6,809 bases of DNA from Candidatus Aminicenantota bacterium (lineage in GTDB: Bacteria > Acidobacteriota > Aminicenantia > Aminicenantales > Saccharicenantaceae), in the NCBI GenBank assembly GCA_026393955.1, contig JAPKZE010000073.1, positions 1 to 6,809 on the forward strand. Direction: 5' to 3'. The position numbers were made by a program, and so were the translations under genes. Under the pieces are notes generated by a model that was not told where the DNA came from, made no database searches, and worked only from the letters and a program-made list of their open reading frames with translations. Of this stretch, positions 1 to 6,491 are shown one piece after another (position 1 is the stretch's first letter; every line of letters starts with the position of its first letter).

Positions 1-57
1 ACGATCGGGATGCTGGTCTCGTTCGCGTCGACGCCCCTCCTGAGCCTCGTCCGCTGA
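1..57 (+). CDS. C-terminal end of an unidentified (probably membrane) protein, partial
   Basis: Reading frame 1 is open from the first base and stops at a TGA at 55-57. It gives the 18-residue tail TIGMLVSFASTPLLSLVR. The tail is hydrophobic and ends in a single arginine, as expected for the last membrane helix of a transporter; it faintly resembles the ends of AEC-type permeases. The codons are GC-rich like the rest of the window, and a promoter-like sequence begins directly after the stop, which supports a real gene end. The piece is too short to assign a family, and the body of the gene lies outside the window. Confidence 0.5.
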   Translation, partial: TIGMLVSFASTPLLSLVR

Positions 58-60
58 AAA

Positions 61-103
61 TTGACAATTCCTTGACAACTCGCCGTCCCGCCGGACGTAT
101 GCT
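61..103 (+). promoter_or_regulatory. Candidate sigma-70 promoter for the 135-950 gene
   Basis: Two perfect TTGACA hexamers occur at 61-66 and 72-77, just after the upstream stop codon. From the second, a 17-bp spacer leads to ACGTAT (95-100) and a 20-bp spacer leads to TATGCT (98-103). The -35 is therefore excellent, while the -10 is either weak or at a long spacing. The region sits about 30-40 bp before the start codon. The duplication of the -35 word is unusual and could reflect two overlapping promoters. Confidence 0.45.
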
Positions 104-134
104 GTGCATGATCCTAAGGCAGGAGGGATAGGCG

Positions 135-950
135 ATGAAAATTATCGATCCCGCGCGCTTAAGGAACGGGGCGGCGGCCCTCGGCCGCCTGGCGCTGGCC
201 GCGATGATGTCCAGCCTGATGGCCGGTCCGGTCATGGGCGGGGATGCGCAGGATTGGTCGGCCGGATTCTCTCTGGCGGCAAGATCCGGTGGTGAAGCGC
301 CCGCGGCCGCCGGAAGGACGATCGCTCTCCCAAGGACGGCCGGCGGACGCGATGGGATTCTGACAGGCTCGGGAACGAGGCCGGTCTCGCGGGGCGAGGC
401 CGGCCAAGCTCAGCGGCCGCCGGTCAAGACAGGCAAGGTCGCGGCCCAGATCCTGGCGGGAGTGGGCGTGACCGGGGGAATGTTCGCACTCTCCATCCTG
501 ACGGCCTCCGAGGGCACCCTCGACGACGACGAGGCCATGCGCCGGAGGGCGACAACCTGGATGGTTTTCGGGGGCGCGGTCCTGACGCCGCTGGTCGTCT
601 ATCTCATCGGCAATCACGGTCCGCAACAGGGATCGCTGGGGAAAACCTACCTGTACGGCGTGGTCGGAGCGGCGGCCGGGGGGCTCCTCCTCTATCTGGC
701 CTTCGAGAGCGACACCGAGACCCTGGGAATACTCGCCCTTACCTGCTCGACCTTGGCGCCGGCGGTCGGCGCCGTGATCGGCTACAACGCCAGCCGGCGC
801 TACGATTCGCCGCCCCAGGTCCAGGCCTCCCTGTTGAGCGTCACCGGGGGGAAGCTCCGGCTCGGCATCCCCGCCCCGCAGGTCATTTTCTCGGGCCTGG
901 GGAGAAAGTCACCGGGCCTGGCCGTTCGGATCTTCCAGGCCGAGCTCTGA
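135..950 (+). CDS. Unrecognised multi-spanning membrane protein
   Basis: This 271-residue protein starts at an ATG preceded by AGGAGG (121-126) with an 8-nt spacer, so the start is well supported. The N-terminus is basic followed by a hydrophobic stretch (about residues 15-34), which could be a signal peptide ending near GPVMGGDA or a first membrane helix. Residues 40-100 form a polar, Gly/Ala/Arg-rich linker. Four hydrophobic segments follow at about 103-124, 142-159, 171-191 and 196-216. A soluble tail begins with GYNASRRYDSPP and ends with a beta-like segment (about 229-271). No catalytic motif or known family is recognised. It appears to be transcribed alone, and it ends 2 bp from the convergent porin-like gene. 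The protein is probably envelope-located; its function is unknown. Confidence 0.8.
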   Translation: MKIIDPARLRNGAAALGRLALAAMMSSLMAGPVMGGDAQDWSAGFSLAARSGGEAPAAAGRTIALPRTAGGRDGILTGSGTRPVSRGEAGQAQRPPVKTGKVAAQILAGVGVTGGMFALSILTASEGTLDDDEAMRRRATTWMVFGGAVLTPLVVYLIGNHGPQQGSLGKTYLYGVVGAAAGGLLLYLAFESDTETLGILALTCSTLAPAVGAVIGYNASRRYDSPPQVQASLLSVTGGKLRLGIPAPQVIFSGLGRKSPGLAVRIFQAEL

Positions 951-952
951 GC

Positions 953-2245
953 TCAGTACCGGAAGATCAGCTCGAACTGGAGCCAGTTGAAGCTAGAAGC
1001 GCCGGGGAAGTAGAAGCTGCCCGGCGCAAAATGCTCCCAGATGACCCGGCCGGTCACATATTTGCTGAACTTGTGGTTCAGGCGGCCCCGGACGAGAGTG
1101 CCGCGGTATAGGCCCGTCCCTCCGGGGAACTCGCCCGGCTGGGCGTGGTCCGCGCCCATCGGCATGACCATGATGTGGCCGTCCGAGCGGGCACCGAGAT
1201 CGAACGCCAGCTGCGCGTAGAGCGAAGACAGGTTGCTCCAGTAGGACGGGCGGCTCTCGCTGGTGAACGTGTAGATGTAGCCCTCGCTCCATTTCGGCCA
1301 GCGGCTGAAGATGGGGTCCCAGCCCTCCATCCCGGCCGTGGCCGGGTCGTCGCCGCTGAGCAGGATGCCGCCGAGCACGAAAGCCTTTAGGAGGGGCAGC
1401 GTGCCCTTGAGTTCGTAGTCGAGGTGGGCGATGGCGCCGGTGGCCGAGCGGCCGGCGTCGCCGAAGGAGCCTGTTTGGAAGGCCCCTTCCCCGGTCAAGA
1501 CGAGCTTCTTCGTGAGCGGCACGACGGCCCGGGCGCCGAAGGTGTCGGTCCGGGTCGCCGTCGGAAGGAGATCGGTCGCTTCCGTCGATTTCCGAATGGC
1601 ATAGGCGTCGACCTTCGCCTGGCCGAAAGCGCCGGTGTAATAGAGGGCCAGGGCCCGCTCCGGCTGCTCGGTGAGGGGCCTGGGCACCTTGTTGATGACC
1701 GGCAGGTATTTGTCCGTCGTTTCCGTGGCGTGAGCGAAGGCCGTCAAGGTGTGACCCTTCGCCAGGCCGGCGTCGACGCGCAGGGCGTTGAAGTAGTAGG
1801 ACCGGGAGCCGTCGTCGGGCGTGCCGTCGGCGACGACGAAGCCTTCGCCGAGATTGATGTCCTGGCGCCCGCCGGTCACGGTGAAGGGCACGCGTCCCGG
1901 GATGGTCCACTTGACGTAGAGGTTGTCGAAGAAGATCTCGTTCCAGTTGAAGGCCTGGCTCTTGGGGGCCAGATAGACGCGGAACTCGTTGGTGACCTTG
2001 CCCAGGACCTCGAGGTTCTTGACCGGCTTCCAGCTCAGGCCGAGCGTCGTCCGGTTGCGCGTGTAGGCGGCGGATTCAGACGAAGCGTCGTCCAGGTTGA
2101 CGGCGTTGTCCCAGCCTTCGAAGCGGAAGCGCTCGACGAAGATGAGCTTCAGGCGCGGGGCCGGCGGGTCCTGGGCCCGGGCTGGGATGGTGGCGAGGAC
2201 CCAAGCCAGGGCCAGGACCATGGGGGCGTATATCATTCGTTTCAT
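953..2245 (-). CDS. Outer-membrane beta-barrel protein, alginate-export/porin-like
   Basis: The protein has 430 residues when started at the ATG at 2245, which has GAGG (2258-2255) 9 nt upstream. A TTG 21 nt earlier (2266) also keeps the frame open but lacks an obvious ribosome site. Residues 1-24 are a classic Sec signal peptide, MKRM followed by a hydrophobic core and ARA, with probable cleavage before Gln25. The mature part shows alternating amphipathic strands, an early RNRTTLGLSWKP strand, and a GGRQDINLGEGFVVADG segment, like alginate-export family porins. It ends in the aromatic sequence FELIFRY typical of barrel assembly signals. The likely role is diffusion of a carbohydrate or anionic solute across the outer membrane; the substrate cannot be read from the sequence. 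It lies 117 bp downstream of dut but has its own promoter. Confidence 0.75.
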   Translation of the reverse strand: MKRMIYAPMVLALAWVLATIPARAQDPPAPRLKLIFVERFRFEGWDNAVNLDDASSESAAYTRNRTTLGLSWKPVKNLEVLGKVTNEFRVYLAPKSQAFNWNEIFFDNLYVKWTIPGRVPFTVTGGRQDINLGEGFVVADGTPDDGSRSYYFNALRVDAGLAKGHTLTAFAHATETTDKYLPVINKVPRPLTEQPERALALYYTGAFGQAKVDAYAIRKSTEATDLLPTATRTDTFGARAVVPLTKKLVLTGEGAFQTGSFGDAGRSATGAIAHLDYELKGTLPLLKAFVLGGILLSGDDPATAGMEGWDPIFSRWPKWSEGYIYTFTSESRPSYWSNLSSLYAQLAFDLGARSDGHIMVMPMGADHAQPGEFPGGTGLYRGTLVRGRLNHKFSKYVTGRVIWEHFAPGSFYFPGASSFNWLQFELIFRY

Positions 2246-2276
2246 GAGGGACGTCCTCGAACACAAATTCTGGGCT

Positions 2277-2285
2277 ATTTTAGCA
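2277..2285 (-). promoter_or_regulatory. Extended -10 promoter of the porin-like gene
   Basis: On the minus strand the sequence TGC-TAAAAT (2285-2277) matches an extended -10 element (TGnTATAAT) closely. This predicts transcription starting near 2270 and a leader of about 25 nt before the ATG at 2245. No good -35 is seen at the usual distance (GGGAAA at 2305-2300), which is common when the -10 is extended. The site lies in an AT-rich patch of an otherwise very GC-rich spacer. Confidence 0.55.
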
Positions 2286-2362
2286 CAACACCGGATCCAT
2301 TTCCCGGTCCCGGAGAGGCCCCCCGGGCGCGGACGTATCTCCCGGGCTCGCGCTCCCTGCCG

Positions 2363-2785
2363 CTAGGACAGGCCGGTTGATCCGAAGCCGCCTTGGCCGC
2401 GCGAGGTGTCGTCGAGCGAGCCGGCTTCGACCACCGAGACGGCGGCGACGGGCTGGACAAGCAGCTGGGCGATCTTCGTGCCCTTCTTGATCGAGAACGG
2501 CCCGGCGCCGAGGTTGATCAAAACGACCTGGACCTCGCCCCGGTAGCCGGCGTCGATGACGCCGGCCAGCCGGTGGACGCCCTTGAGCGAGATGCCGCTC
2601 TTGTCCCAGACGAGGCCGACGTGGCCGGCCGGGACGGCGATCTGGATGCCCGTGGGGACCGCGAACACTTCGCCCGGGGCCAACTCGCGGTCGGCGACGG
2701 CGTAGAGGTCCAGCCCGGCGTCGCCCGGATGTCCGTAGACCGGCAGCTTGGCGTCGGGGTGGATGCGCTTGACTCTGAGCTCCAT
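2363..2785 (-). CDS. dut: Deoxyuridine 5'-triphosphate nucleotidohydrolase (dUTPase)
   Basis: The 140-residue protein hydrolyses dUTP to dUMP and pyrophosphate, keeping uracil out of DNA and feeding thymidylate synthesis. All five motifs of the homotrimeric dUTPase family are visible: PGDAGLDLYA (20-29), a DKSGIS motif 2 (61-66), LAGVIDAGYRGEV with catalytic Asp78 and stacking Tyr81 (73-85), KGTKIAQLLVQPV (101-113), and the C-terminal P-loop-like arm RGQGGFGSTG (129-138). Length is normal for the family. Motif 2 has Lys62 where most members have Arg. The ATG at 2785 follows the nrdG stop by 13 bp, and its weak AAAGG site (2799-2795) overlaps that stop codon, suggesting translational coupling. 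It is the last gene of the deoxynucleotide operon. Confidence 0.95.
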   Translation of the reverse strand: MELRVKRIHPDAKLPVYGHPGDAGLDLYAVADRELAPGEVFAVPTGIQIAVPAGHVGLVWDKSGISLKGVHRLAGVIDAGYRGEVQVVLINLGAGPFSIKKGTKIAQLLVQPVAAVSVVEAGSLDDTSRGQGGFGSTGLS

Positions 2786-2798
2786 GAGCGTCGGCCTT

Positions 2799-3497
2799 TC
2801 AGTCCCCTTCGATGCGGACCTCGCCGAAGTACGGCCGGGCCGCGGCCGCGATCTCCTCGAGCTCGGCCCGCCCGTAGGGCTTGACCTCGAGGAAGGCCGG
2901 GTCGATGGTCGTCTGGGGGACGAATTGCTGGATGAGATAGTGCTCCGCGCCCTTGAGCCACTCGCCGATCTTGACCACGTCCTCCTTCCCGACGAGGCCG
3001 GGGACGGCGGTGGTCCGAAAGGTGTGCTTCACGCCCGAGCCGCGGAGCAGATCGGCCGCCCGGGCGATCTTCTCCGGATCGACGTTCGACCGGGTCACCT
3101 CGCGGTAGCGCTCGAGCGGGGCCTTGATGTCCAGGGCCACCCAATCGAGCAGGCCGAGCGCCAGGAGCGCCTCGAGGCGGTCCGGGAACGAGCCGTTCGT
3201 GTCGAGCTTGACGAGCAGTCCCCTCTCCCGGACGACCCGGATGAGGTTCTCGACGTCTTCGTGGAGCAGCGGCTCCCCGCCCGTGAAGCAGACGGCCTCG
3301 AGCCAGCCCTTGCGGCCGTCGAGATAGGACAGGAAGTAATCGGCGGCCATGCTCGGAATGGTCTCCGGCTCGAGGACGAGCTGGGAATTATGGCAGTAAG
3401 GGCAGCGGAAGGTGCAGCCGCCGAGGAAGATCGTCGAGGAGATGTGGCCGGGGAAGTCGCGGCTGGAGAACTTCTCTATCCCTTTGATCTCGACCAC
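2799..3497 (-). CDS. nrdG: Anaerobic ribonucleotide reductase activating protein (radical SAM)
   Basis: This 232-residue radical SAM enzyme generates the glycyl radical on NrdD by reductive cleavage of S-adenosylmethionine. The cluster-binding motif CTFRCPYC gives Cys28, Cys32 and Cys35. Also visible are FTGGEP (71-76), the SAM-contacting motif, and LDTNGS (98-103). The length fits the longer NrdG2-type subfamily of about 230 residues rather than the roughly 155-residue E. coli form. The frame is open back to 3704, but the upstream part only shadows the preceding gene. The GTG at 3497 was chosen because homology begins there (VEIKGIEKFSSRDFPG) and a strong GAGGAG (3511-3506) lies 8 nt before it. 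The start overlaps the glutaredoxin-like gene by 22 nt, so translation is probably coupled. Confidence 0.92.
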   Translation of the reverse strand: MVEIKGIEKFSSRDFPGHISSTIFLGGCTFRCPYCHNSQLVLEPETIPSMAADYFLSYLDGRKGWLEAVCFTGGEPLLHEDVENLIRVVRERGLLVKLDTNGSFPDRLEALLALGLLDWVALDIKAPLERYREVTRSNVDPEKIARAADLLRGSGVKHTFRTTAVPGLVGKEDVVKIGEWLKGAEHYLIQQFVPQTTIDPAFLEVKPYGRAELEEIAAAARPYFGEVRIEGD

Positions 3498-3742
3498 GCG
3501 TCGAACTCCTCGGCCGTGTTCAGGACGGCCCGGACGATGCCCTGGGTGTGGGCGATCAGGGTCGGCAGGATGACGGCCCCGGTGCCGTCCCGCTTGATGA
3601 CGTTGATGAACTCGCGGATCTTGGCCTTGCCCGGGGGCGAGGTCAGGCCGAATTCCTGGTAGGGAGTGCCGGTCTCGGCCAGCTTCTTCTTCATCGCGTC
3701 GCACTTGTTGCAGTTGGGATAGGTAAAGAGCAGGTAATCCAT
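3476..3742 (-). CDS. Glutaredoxin-like / NrdH-type thiol-disulfide protein
   Basis: The 88-residue protein has a thioredoxin fold pattern: a first strand MDYLLFTYPN, redox motif Cys11-Asn-Lys-Cys14, a basic helix (MKKKLAET), and ILPTL with a probable cis-proline (Pro60) before the last strands. The size suits glutaredoxin/NrdH. Its position between nrdD and nrdG, with its 3' end overlapping the nrdG start, argues that it reduces the active-site disulfide of NrdD. Glutaredoxin-like and thioredoxin electron donors are known for class III reductases that do not use formate. The ATG at 3742 lies 33 bp after the nrdD stop; the best ribosome site is GAGG (3756-3753) with a longish 10-nt spacer. The symbol nrdH would be reasonable but is not proven. 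Confidence 0.85.
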   Translation of the reverse strand: MDYLLFTYPNCNKCDAMKKKLAETGTPYQEFGLTSPPGKAKIREFINVIKRDGTGAVILPTLIAHTQGIVRAVLNTAEEFDAWSRSKG

Positions 3743-3775
3743 GAATTCACCGCCTCATCGAAAATGGGTCCGGGC

Positions 3776-5848
3776 TCAGCCGATCTTGTCGTAGGTCGTC
3801 CTGTCCTTGAACTCCTGCTGCTTGCCGTCGTTCCAGGTCCGGACGGGCCGCATGTAGCCGACGATGCGGCTGTAGACCTCCGTCTCGTCGCCGCACTCCG
3901 GGCAGGCGGGCAGGCGGCCCCGCAGGTAGCCGTGGTTCATGCAGACGCTGAAGGTCGGGGTGATGGAGAAGTACGGCAGCTTGGTCTGGGCGATCCTCTG
4001 GACGAGCTTCTTGCAGGTCTCGCCGTCGATGGCCTCCGGCAGGAAGGCATGGAAGATGGTCCCGCCGGTGTAGAGCGGCTGGATCTCGCCCTGGTGCTGG
4101 ATGGCCTCGAAGATGTCCCGGGTGGCGTCGACGTTGAGCTGGGTCGAGTTCGTGAGATAGGGGTGCTTCTCGGTGCCCGAAGTGTAGATCCGGGGGTATT
4201 TCTGGCGGTCGAGGCGGGCCAGCCGGTAGGCCGTGGATTCGGCCGGCGTGGCCTCGAGGTTGTAGAGTTGGCCGGTCTCCTCCTGGAACTCGCGCAGGAC
4301 GCCGCGCATATACTGGAGCGTCTCGACGGCGAATTCGAGGCCCTCGGGCGTGCCGATGCCCTTCTTCAGGAAGTTCATCGAGGCCTCGTGCATGCCGCAG
4401 ATGCCGATGGTCGAGAAGTGGTTGTCGAAGTGGCCGAGATAGACCTTGGTGTAGGGCATCATGCCCTTCTCGAGCATGTTGTTGACGATCTCCCGCTTGG
4501 CTTCGAGCGTGCCCTTGGCGACCGTCATGAGCTCCTTGAGCCGGGCCAGATAATCCTCCTTATCGGAGGCTTCGAAGGCGACCCGGTTGAGATTGATGGT
4601 GACGACGCCGATGGAGCCGGTCGAGTCGCCGGGACCCCAGATGCTCCCGGGCCGGCGCATGAGCTCGCGCTGGTCGAGGTTGAGCCGGCAGCACATGGCC
4701 CGGATGTCGCCGGGGCTCATGTTCGTGCCGATGTAGTTCTGGAAGTAGGGAATGCCGTACTTGGCCGTGGCGTCGAAGAGGAGCTTGGCCTTGGGCGAAT
4801 CCCAGTCGAACTCCTTGCTGAGGTTGTAGGTCGGGATGGGGAAGGTGAAGACGCGGCCCTTGAGGTCGCCCTCGATCATGATCTCGAGGAAGGCCTGGTT
4901 GATCCAGTCGACCTCCTCCTGGTAATCGCCGTAGCAGGTGTCGAGCTCCACGCCGCCGACGACGGCCTTCTTGGCCTTCATGTCCTCGGGGATGGTCCAG
5001 TCGAAGGTCAGGTTGGAGAAAGGCGTCTGCCAGCCCCAGCGGCAGGGCACGTTGAGGCCGAAGATGAGCTTCTGCATGTCCTGCTTGACGTCCTCGTAGC
5101 TGAGCTTGTCGTGCCGGACGAACGGAGCGAGGAGGGTGTCGACGCTGGAGAAGGCCTGGGCCCCGGCGAACTCGGCCTGCATGGTGCCGATGTAATTGAC
5201 CATGTGCAAGGTCAGGGTGTCGAGGTGCTTGGCCGGATTGGAGTGGACCTGGTTGGGGACGTGGCCGAAACCCTTGCGGATGAGGTTCTCCAGGGACCAG
5301 CCGGCGCAGTAGCCGACGATGGGATAGCTCAGGTCGTGGATGTGGAACTCGCCCGTCTCGTGGGCCCTCTTGGCCCGCTCGCTATAGATATGGTTGAGGG
5401 CGAAGTTCGACAGGACCTCGCCGGAGACACGGGCGTTGAGCCCGGCGAAGCTCTGGACACCCTCGTTCGAGTTCTCGCGGATCTTCCAGTCGGCGTTGCT
5501 CAGGTAGTCCCTGACCAGGCGCTCGAGGTTGAGGCCGATCTTCTTGGCCTCGCGGATGCCCTTGTGCTTTTCGCGGTAGAGGATGTAGGACTTGGCCACA
5601 TCGTGGTAGCCCTGCTTCATCAGGACCATCTCGACGACGTCCTGGATCTGTTCGACCGAGGGGATGGTGTAGCCGCCGAACTTCTCCTCGATCATGAAGC
5701 AGACGATGTCGGAGGCGGTCTTGGCGACGGTCAGGTCCGAGATGCCCTCGGACTTCATGGCCTTGTGAATGGCGCTGGTGATCTTGTCCTGGTTGAAATC
5801 CGCTACCGTTCCGTCCCGTTTCTTGATCCTGCCGACCGCGCTGACCAT
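3776..5848 (-). CDS. nrdD: Anaerobic (class III) ribonucleoside-triphosphate reductase
   Basis: This 690-residue glycyl-radical enzyme reduces ribonucleoside triphosphates to deoxy forms without oxygen. Residues 5-95 form an ATP-cone, the allosteric overall-activity domain. The catalytic barrel carries FHIHDLSYPIVGYCAGW with Cys181, AMCCRLNLDQ with Cys386/Cys387, GSIGVVTINLNR (411-422), and GICGMHEAS with Cys484 and Glu488. A zinc site near the C-terminus is made of Cys636, His639, Cys649 and Cys652. The radical motif SRIVGYMRP places the radical on Gly664, followed by WNDGKQQEF. Length and motif order are complete. The Cys484-x3-Glu488 pair and the adjacent glutaredoxin gene point to the thiol-dependent subtype rather than the formate-dependent E. 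coli type. The ATG at 5848 has AGGAGG (5860-5855) 6 nt upstream. It is the first gene of the operon. Confidence 0.97.
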   Translation of the reverse strand: MVSAVGRIKKRDGTVADFNQDKITSAIHKAMKSEGISDLTVAKTASDIVCFMIEEKFGGYTIPSVEQIQDVVEMVLMKQGYHDVAKSYILYREKHKGIREAKKIGLNLERLVRDYLSNADWKIRENSNEGVQSFAGLNARVSGEVLSNFALNHIYSERAKRAHETGEFHIHDLSYPIVGYCAGWSLENLIRKGFGHVPNQVHSNPAKHLDTLTLHMVNYIGTMQAEFAGAQAFSSVDTLLAPFVRHDKLSYEDVKQDMQKLIFGLNVPCRWGWQTPFSNLTFDWTIPEDMKAKKAVVGGVELDTCYGDYQEEVDWINQAFLEIMIEGDLKGRVFTFPIPTYNLSKEFDWDSPKAKLLFDATAKYGIPYFQNYIGTNMSPGDIRAMCCRLNLDQRELMRRPGSIWGPGDSTGSIGVVTINLNRVAFEASDKEDYLARLKELMTVAKGTLEAKREIVNNMLEKGMMPYTKVYLGHFDNHFSTIGICGMHEASMNFLKKGIGTPEGLEFAVETLQYMRGVLREFQEETGQLYNLEATPAESTAYRLARLDRQKYPRIYTSGTEKHPYLTNSTQLNVDATRDIFEAIQHQGEIQPLYTGGTIFHAFLPEAIDGETCKKLVQRIAQTKLPYFSITPTFSVCMNHGYLRGRLPACPECGDETEVYSRIVGYMRPVRTWNDGKQQEFKDRTTYDKIG

Positions 5849-5945
5849 TGCTTGCCTCCTTCTCCTTCTCCGCCGGCCTCACAAGCCTGGGATTTCGGCC
5901 CGCAACGTGCTAAGATCAGCCCGTCCAGAAACCATGGCCAAATTA

Positions 5946-5963
5946 AAAAGCCTTTCGGCTTTT
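5946..5963 (-). terminator. Terminator-like hairpin in the nrdD leader
   Basis: On the minus strand AAAAGCC, a GAAA tetraloop and GGCTTTT form a 7-bp stem followed directly by T and AATT. The shape is that of a small intrinsic terminator, and it lies between the predicted nrdD promoter and the nrdD start codon. It could be an attenuator. The stem has only three G-C pairs, so termination may be weak or absent. Because the stem is symmetrical, the plus strand folds too (loop TTTC). Confidence 0.35.
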
Positions 5964-5979
5964 ATCCCATATCTTGTGG
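5964..5979. promoter_or_regulatory. Candidate NrdR box, promoter-distal copy
   Basis: ATCCCATATCTTGTGG matches 11 of 16 positions of the palindromic NrdR consensus, approximately ACACWATATWTWGTGT. It begins exactly 32 bp before the start of the second candidate box, about three helical turns, which is the tandem geometry expected for NrdR sites. The box is palindromic, so strand is not assigned. It lies upstream of nrdD, a classic NrdR target. Confidence 0.5.
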
Positions 5980-5990
5980 AGCTATTGCAG

Positions 5991-6016
5991 GGAAAATACT
6001 AAATGTTGTATTTTCC
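5991..6016. promoter_or_regulatory. Candidate NrdR box within a perfect 9-bp dyad
   Basis: GGAAAATAC (5991-5999) and GTATTTTCC (6008-6016) are perfect inverted repeats around an 8-bp spacer. The inner 16 bp, ATACTAAATGTTGTAT (5996-6011), match 12 of 16 positions of the NrdR consensus and start 32 bp from the other candidate box. The dyad begins at the predicted transcription start of nrdD, so a bound repressor would block initiation. It could also form a hairpin at the extreme 5' end of the transcript. Confidence 0.55.
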
Positions 6017-6022
6017 GAGGGA

Positions 6023-6073
6023 ACTCTACACCCCGGTTTGGAGGCTTGTCAAGGGCTTTCCCGAGTTTTTTTT
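6023..6073 (-). promoter_or_regulatory. Promoter of the nrdD-grx-nrdG-dut operon
   Basis: On the minus strand a perfect TTGACA (-35, 6052-6047) is followed after 18 bp by TAGAGT (-10, 6028-6023; 4 of 6 consensus positions). Transcription would start near 6016, leaving a leader of about 168 nt. An A8 tract (6073-6066) falls at about -50 to -57, the place of a distal UP element. The arrangement puts the promoter immediately upstream of the two candidate NrdR boxes. Confidence 0.6.
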
Positions 6074-6090
6074 AAGTTGTTGAGGCGGAT

Positions 6091-6486
6091 ATGAATACTA
6101 TCGAGATCCGGACAAGATCGCGAGAGGACTTCGTCGATCTGACGGCCGACGTGGAGCGGGCCGTGGCCTCATCGGGCGTCGCCGGCGGCGTCTGCGTCGT
6201 GACCGTGCCCCACACGACGGCCGGGATCACGGCGAACGAGAACGCCGACCCCGACGTGCGGGCCGATCTGGCCATGGTCCTGCGAAAGATCGTGCCCGAC
6301 GCGCTCCCCTACACCCACGGCGAAGGGAACTCCCCGGCCCACGTCAAGACCGCGCTCGTCGGCTCGTCGGTAACGCTCATCGTCGAGGGCGGAAGGCTCA
6401 AGCTGGGGACGTGGCAGGGCGTCTTCTTCTGCGAGTTCGACGGCCCCCGGACCCGCCAGGCCTGGGTCCAGGTCGTCGGTAAATAA
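6091..6486 (+). CDS. YjbQ/UPF0047 family protein
   Basis: This 131-residue protein matches the YjbQ (UPF0047) family over its whole length. Characteristic motifs are HTTAGITANENADPDVRADL (41-60), HGEGNSPAHVKTALVGSS (76-93) and GTWQGVFFCEFDGPRTR (106-122). Conserved His41, Glu50, Asn51, His76 and His84 are probably metal- or substrate-binding. Members are small trimeric proteins with weak thiamine-phosphate synthase activity; the true physiological role is unsettled. The ATG at 6091 has GAGG (6082-6085) 5 nt upstream. It is transcribed away from nrdD and no clear plus-strand promoter was found, so it may share control with the NrdR-box region. Its TAA stop (6484-6486) lies inside a 10-bp direct repeat that brackets the structured element downstream. 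Confidence 0.92.
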   Translation: MNTIEIRTRSREDFVDLTADVERAVASSGVAGGVCVVTVPHTTAGITANENADPDVRADLAMVLRKIVPDALPYTHGEGNSPAHVKTALVGSSVTLIVEGGRLKLGTWQGVFFCEFDGPRTRQAWVQVVGK

Positions 6487-6489
6487 AGG
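6480..6489. repeat. 10-bp direct repeat, left copy
   Basis: TAAATAAAGG occurs here and again, exactly, at 6678-6687, bracketing 188 bp of structured sequence. This copy includes the YjbQ stop codon. It could be a target-site duplication left by insertion of the intervening element, or simply a repeated AT-rich word. Confidence 0.6.
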
Positions 6490-6491
6490 CA

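Noticed and set aside
993..1910. Second minus-strand frame inside the porin-like gene (305 codons)
   Set aside because: It is an Arg/His/Pro-rich frame-shadow translation without start signals.
2246..2266. TTG start extending the porin-like protein by seven residues
   Set aside because: The ATG at 2245 has GAGG at proper spacing and gives a clean signal peptide; the TTG has neither advantage.
1424..2380. Plus-strand open frame antisense to the porin-like gene
   Set aside because: The sequence is Gly/Arg/Val/Glu-rich with no recognisable domain. The opposite strand has a signal peptide, barrel pattern, promoter and ribosome site.
5934..6002. 22-codon plus-strand micro-ORF (starting MAKLKSLSAF) in the nrdD/yjbQ intergenic region
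   Set aside because: It has no ribosome site upstream, and it coincides with the leader hairpin and both candidate NrdR boxes, which explain the sequence better.
6045..6073. GGG/CCC mini-stem followed by eight T's, just before the YjbQ gene
   Set aside because: Three base pairs are too few for a terminator. The T-run is better read as the A-tract of a UP element for the minus-strand nrdD promoter.
3548..6094. Very long plus-strand open frame (848 codons) antisense to nrdD and grx
   Set aside because: It is a shadow of GC-rich codon use. The translation is low-complexity (rich in Leu, Val, Asp, Glu, Gly), matches no family, and lies opposite genes with complete catalytic motifs.
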